Origin: Labrenzia sp. 011
Lineage (GTDB): Bacteria; Pseudomonadota; Alphaproteobacteria; Rhizobiales; Stappiaceae
DNA length: 64,000 nucleotides
Direction: 5' to 3'
Assembly (NCBI RefSeq): GCF_003075075.1
Contig: NZ_QCYM01000001.1
Span: forward strand, 496,001 to 560,000
The notes beneath the pieces are model-generated. The model was not told where the DNA came from. It did not search any database and saw only the letters and a list, made by a program, of their open reading frames with translations. Made by a program: the position numbers and the translations under genes. Positions 61,779-64,000 of this stretch are shown in pieces. The stretch's first letter is position 1, and the number at the start of each line of letters is the position of its first letter.

Positions 61779-63035
61779 ATGACGGTTGCAACCGCTCACG
61801 AGACCTCGCGGGCATCGGACTACGATGTCGAAACGATCCGCAAGGACTTTCCGATTCTGGCGCGGGAAGTCTATGGCAAGCCGCTGGTCTATCTCGACAA
61901 CGGCGCATCGGCGCAAAAGCCGCAGGCCGTGATCGATGCGGTCACGAACGCCTATTCGAACGAATATGCCAATGTGCACCGGGGTCTGCATTTCCTGTCC
62001 AATACCGCAACCGACAATTACGAAGCCGCGCGCGAGAAAGTGCGCCGCTTTCTGAATGCCGGCTCCGTTGACGAGGTCGTCTTCACCAAGTCGACGACGG
62101 AAGCGATCAACCTTGTCTCCTATGGTCTTGGACCGGATTATTTTGCCGACGGTGGCGAGATCGTTCTGTCCATCATGGAGCACCATTCGAACATCGTGCC
62201 CTGGCATTTCCACCGCGAGCGTCATGGTGCCAGTCTGAAGTGGGTCTATGTCCGCGAAGACGGTTCCTTCGATCTGGATGCCTTCGCCGATGCGCTCAGC
62301 AGCAAGACCAGACTGGTGGCGATCACGCATATGTCCAACGTTCTGGGCACCGTGGTCCCGGTCAAGGAGGTCTGCCGGATCGCGCATGAGCGCGGCATTC
62401 CGGTGCTGGTTGACGGCAGTCAGGCGGCGGTCCATCTGCCGGTCGATGTGCAGGATATCGATTGCGACTATTACGTCTTCACCGGCCACAAGGTTTACGG
62501 CCCGTCCGGGATCGGGGTGCTGTGGGGCAAGCCCGACAGGCTGAAGGCGCTGCGCCCCTTCAATGGCGGCGGCGAGATGATCCTGGATGTCACCGAAGAC
62601 GTAATCACCTATAATGATCCGCCGCACAGGTTCGAGGCGGGGACACCGCCGATCGTTCAGGCAATCGGGCTGGGAGCGGCGCTCGACTATATGGATGCGC
62701 TCGGCCGGGAAAACATTGCCCGTCATGAGGCGGATCTGAAGGAATATGCTCATCAGAAACTGAAGGAAATCAATTCCCTCAGGATCTTCGGGGATGCGCC
62801 GGAGAAGGGGGCGATCGTCTCCTTCGAGATAGAAGGCGCCCATGCCCATGATGTGGCAACGATTATCGACAGGGCAGGGGTCGCCGTTCGTGCCGGCACC
62901 CATTGCGCCCAGCCACTCTTGGCAAGATACGGCGTGACCTCTACATGTCGGGCAAGCTTCGGGCTTTACAACACCCGCGCCGAAGTGGACGCGCTCTACG
63001 AGGCGCTGCTCAAGGCGCAGAGCTTTTTCGGGTAA
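61779..63035 (+). CDS. sufS: Group II cysteine desulfurase SufS
   Basis: A 418-residue class V PLP enzyme supplying sulfur to SufBCD. The N terminus RKDFPILAREVYGKPLVYLDNGASAQKP is typical; the PLP lysine is in FTGHKVYGPSG, and the catalytic cysteine in AGTHCAQPLL sits in the short loop of SufS enzymes. No sufE is visible here. AAGGAG lies nine bases before the ATG at 61779. The DUF59 gene begins 13 bases after its stop. Together with the NifS-type gene upstream, the operon has two desulfurases. Confidence 0.94.
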   Translation: MTVATAHETSRASDYDVETIRKDFPILAREVYGKPLVYLDNGASAQKPQAVIDAVTNAYSNEYANVHRGLHFLSNTATDNYEAAREKVRRFLNAGSVDEVVFTKSTTEAINLVSYGLGPDYFADGGEIVLSIMEHHSNIVPWHFHRERHGASLKWVYVREDGSFDLDAFADALSSKTRLVAITHMSNVLGTVVPVKEVCRIAHERGIPVLVDGSQAAVHLPVDVQDIDCDYYVFTGHKVYGPSGIGVLWGKPDRLKALRPFNGGGEMILDVTEDVITYNDPPHRFEAGTPPIVQAIGLGAALDYMDALGRENIARHEADLKEYAHQKLKEINSLRIFGDAPEKGAIVSFEIEGAHAHDVATIIDRAGVAVRAGTHCAQPLLARYGVTSTCRASFGLYNTRAEVDALYEALLKAQSFFG

Positions 63036-63048
63036 GGACGGACCCACG

Positions 63049-63444
63049 ATGGACAACGCTACAACGATTGATACCAACGCCGATGGGGAAGAGCTGCAGA
63101 CCGAAGTCTCGGCCAGAAGCGCTATCCCTGCGGAAGAACTCGACAGGCTGACGACCGATATCGTCGGTGCCCTGAAGACGGTCTATGATCCGGAAATTCC
63201 CTGCGATATCTATGAACTCGGCCTGATCTACAAGGTCGATATCGAGGATGACCGGTCGATCAATATCGACATGACACTGACCGCTCCGGGATGTCCGGTC
63301 GCCGGTGAAATGCCGGGCTGGGTGGAAAATGCGGTATCGTCGGTGGCCGGCGTCGGCCCGGTCAATGTCGATATGGTCTTCGATCCACCCTGGACGCCGG
63401 ACAGGATGTCCGACGAAGCAAAGGTCGCCCTGAACTGGTATTGA
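63049..63444 (+). CDS. SUF system DUF59/MIP18 family protein (SufT-like)
   Basis: A 131-residue protein with one MIP18/DUF59 domain after a 35-residue acidic leader. Landmarks are TVYDPEIPCDIYELGLIY and the conserved cysteine in LTAPGCPVAGEMP. In Suf operons this gene (called sufT or sufX) aids maturation or transfer of clusters to target proteins. ACGATG context with GGAC about 9 bases upstream. It follows sufS closely and precedes sufA by 73 bases. Confidence 0.9.
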   Translation: MDNATTIDTNADGEELQTEVSARSAIPAEELDRLTTDIVGALKTVYDPEIPCDIYELGLIYKVDIEDDRSINIDMTLTAPGCPVAGEMPGWVENAVSSVAGVGPVNVDMVFDPPWTPDRMSDEAKVALNWY

Positions 63445-63517
63445 GTTGGCAACCTTTAATCCGATAAGCTGAAACCCCATATCAGGTTTTGAGCTTCCGG
63501 AACGGAATGAGGACGAC

Positions 63518-63895
63518 ATGGCTTCTGCTGGAAAATTCCAGGTTATGACTCTGACGGATGCCGCTGCCGGGCGGGTGAGGGAACTCGTCGAGAATTCGGA
63601 CGGCAAGGCGATCGGCCTGCGTGTCGGAATCAAGACGGGCGGTTGCGCCGGCATGGAATACACGATGGATCTGGTGGAAGAGGCCAGGGCTGGAGACGAT
63701 GTGATCGAGGACAAGGGCGTCAAGCTGTTCGTCGACCCTTCCGCGGTTCTTTTCCTTCTCGGCACGGAGATGGACTTCGAGGTCACCAAATTCCGATCCG
63801 GGTTTGTATTCCGCAACCCGAATGAAGTGTCCGCCTGCGGCTGTGGTGAATCCGTGTCGCTTCAGGCCGCCGACATGAATGCCGCCGCCCGCTGA
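63518..63895 (+). CDS. sufA: A-type Fe-S carrier SufA
   Basis: A 125-residue HesB/IscA-family carrier that passes clusters from SufBC2D to apoproteins. The three ligand cysteines are in KTGGCAGMEY and SACGCGES near the C terminus. Length and the LRVGIKTGGC segment fit. It is the last gene of the suf operon; no strong terminator follows before the next gene 50 bases on. Confidence 0.94.
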   Translation: MASAGKFQVMTLTDAAAGRVRELVENSDGKAIGLRVGIKTGGCAGMEYTMDLVEEARAGDDVIEDKGVKLFVDPSAVLFLLGTEMDFEVTKFRSGFVFRNPNEVSACGCGESVSLQAADMNAAAR

Positions 63896-63945
63896 ACGCG
63901 GCGCGATACAGCCTCTGCCTCTCTCTCTGTTCCCACGGATCCTTC

Positions 63946-64000
63946 ATGACACTGTTTGAACGCCTGAAGGCCGATGCGGCGCCGCAATGGGCGGCCTATA
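63946..64000 (+). CDS. TenA-family protein, N-terminal fragment
   Basis: Only 18 codons lie inside the window: TLFERLKADAAPQWAAY after the methionine, which resembles the start of TenA/thiaminase II family proteins found downstream of sufA in related genomes. GGAT lies seven bases before the ATG. The call rests on a short stretch and is tentative. Confidence 0.5.
   Translation, partial: MTLFERLKADAAPQWAAY

Overview
The window is a 64 kb chromosomal stretch from a GC-rich alphaproteobacterium. Gene content and order point to Hyphomicrobiales (Rhizobiales), plausibly a marine Stappiaceae-type genus such as Roseibium, Labrenzia or Stappia. The basis is inference: an aapJQMP transporter, the order pcm-tolC-popZ-valS, an aerobic (CobN/CobO/CobQ/CobW) cobalamin block, a rhizobial-type suf operon with two cysteine desulfurases and an Irr-like box, and promoters resembling those of group ECF11 sigma factors. 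I see no CRISPR array, insertion sequence, integrase or prophage. It reads as ordinary chromosome with several accessory islands.

Layout. 1-2000: end of a DPM-type glycosyltransferase, a stand-alone LAB_N membrane protein, and metC on the opposite strand. 2700-7300: general L-amino-acid ABC transporter operon aapJQMP. 7600-9000: soluble globin-coupled chemotaxis receptor. 9000-13800: a minus-strand run of single housekeeping genes (sulfurtransferase, GFA/Mss4-like, AlaX editing protein, cardiolipin synthase, cysteine synthase). 14000-19250: a lipid-oxidation module. An orphan ChrR-like protein and an SDR converge on FAD oxidoreductase-DUF1365-cyclopropane-fatty-acid synthase, and both arms start at TGATCC-N18-TA promoters. 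19400-22200: an unknown secreted protein, an AT-rich gap, a D-threonine-aldolase-like enzyme and a dead cutC fragment. 22200-26300: GlcNAc catabolism (nagK diverging from nagR-like, NagB-II-like and nagA). 26400-27900: galE and an SMR exporter. 28100-35800: a perfect 36-bp palindrome, then an unusual minus-strand operon (serine hydrolase, orphan TpsB outer-membrane transporter, second serine hydrolase) diverging from a 920-residue AfsR/CadC-like ATPase regulator.

36000-47000: tRNA-Asn, a cobalamin riboswitch, then cobP-cobW-cobN-cobO-GNAT-YrhK-cobQ converging with cobC-cobD. 47100-55600: a small gene with a LexA-type box, tRNA-Cys, pcm, tolC, popZ, a DUF1284 gene, valS and a DUF2155 secreted protein. 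55600-64000: an alpha/beta hydrolase, then the suf operon (nifS-like, sufB, sufC, sufD, sufS, DUF59, sufA) and the start of a tenA-like gene.

The most interesting parts are (i) the putative ECF-sigma-driven lipid module whose ChrR-like protein has lost three of the four zinc ligands of its anti-sigma domain but keeps its cupin site, (ii) the hydrolase-TpsB-hydrolase operon with no recognisable TpsA passenger, and (iii) small signals outside the main genes: a cutC remnant, a GAAC-N7-GAAC box before a 79-residue gene, and an Irr-like box before suf. All positions were read by eye from the sequence. Family names come from recognising motifs, without any database search.
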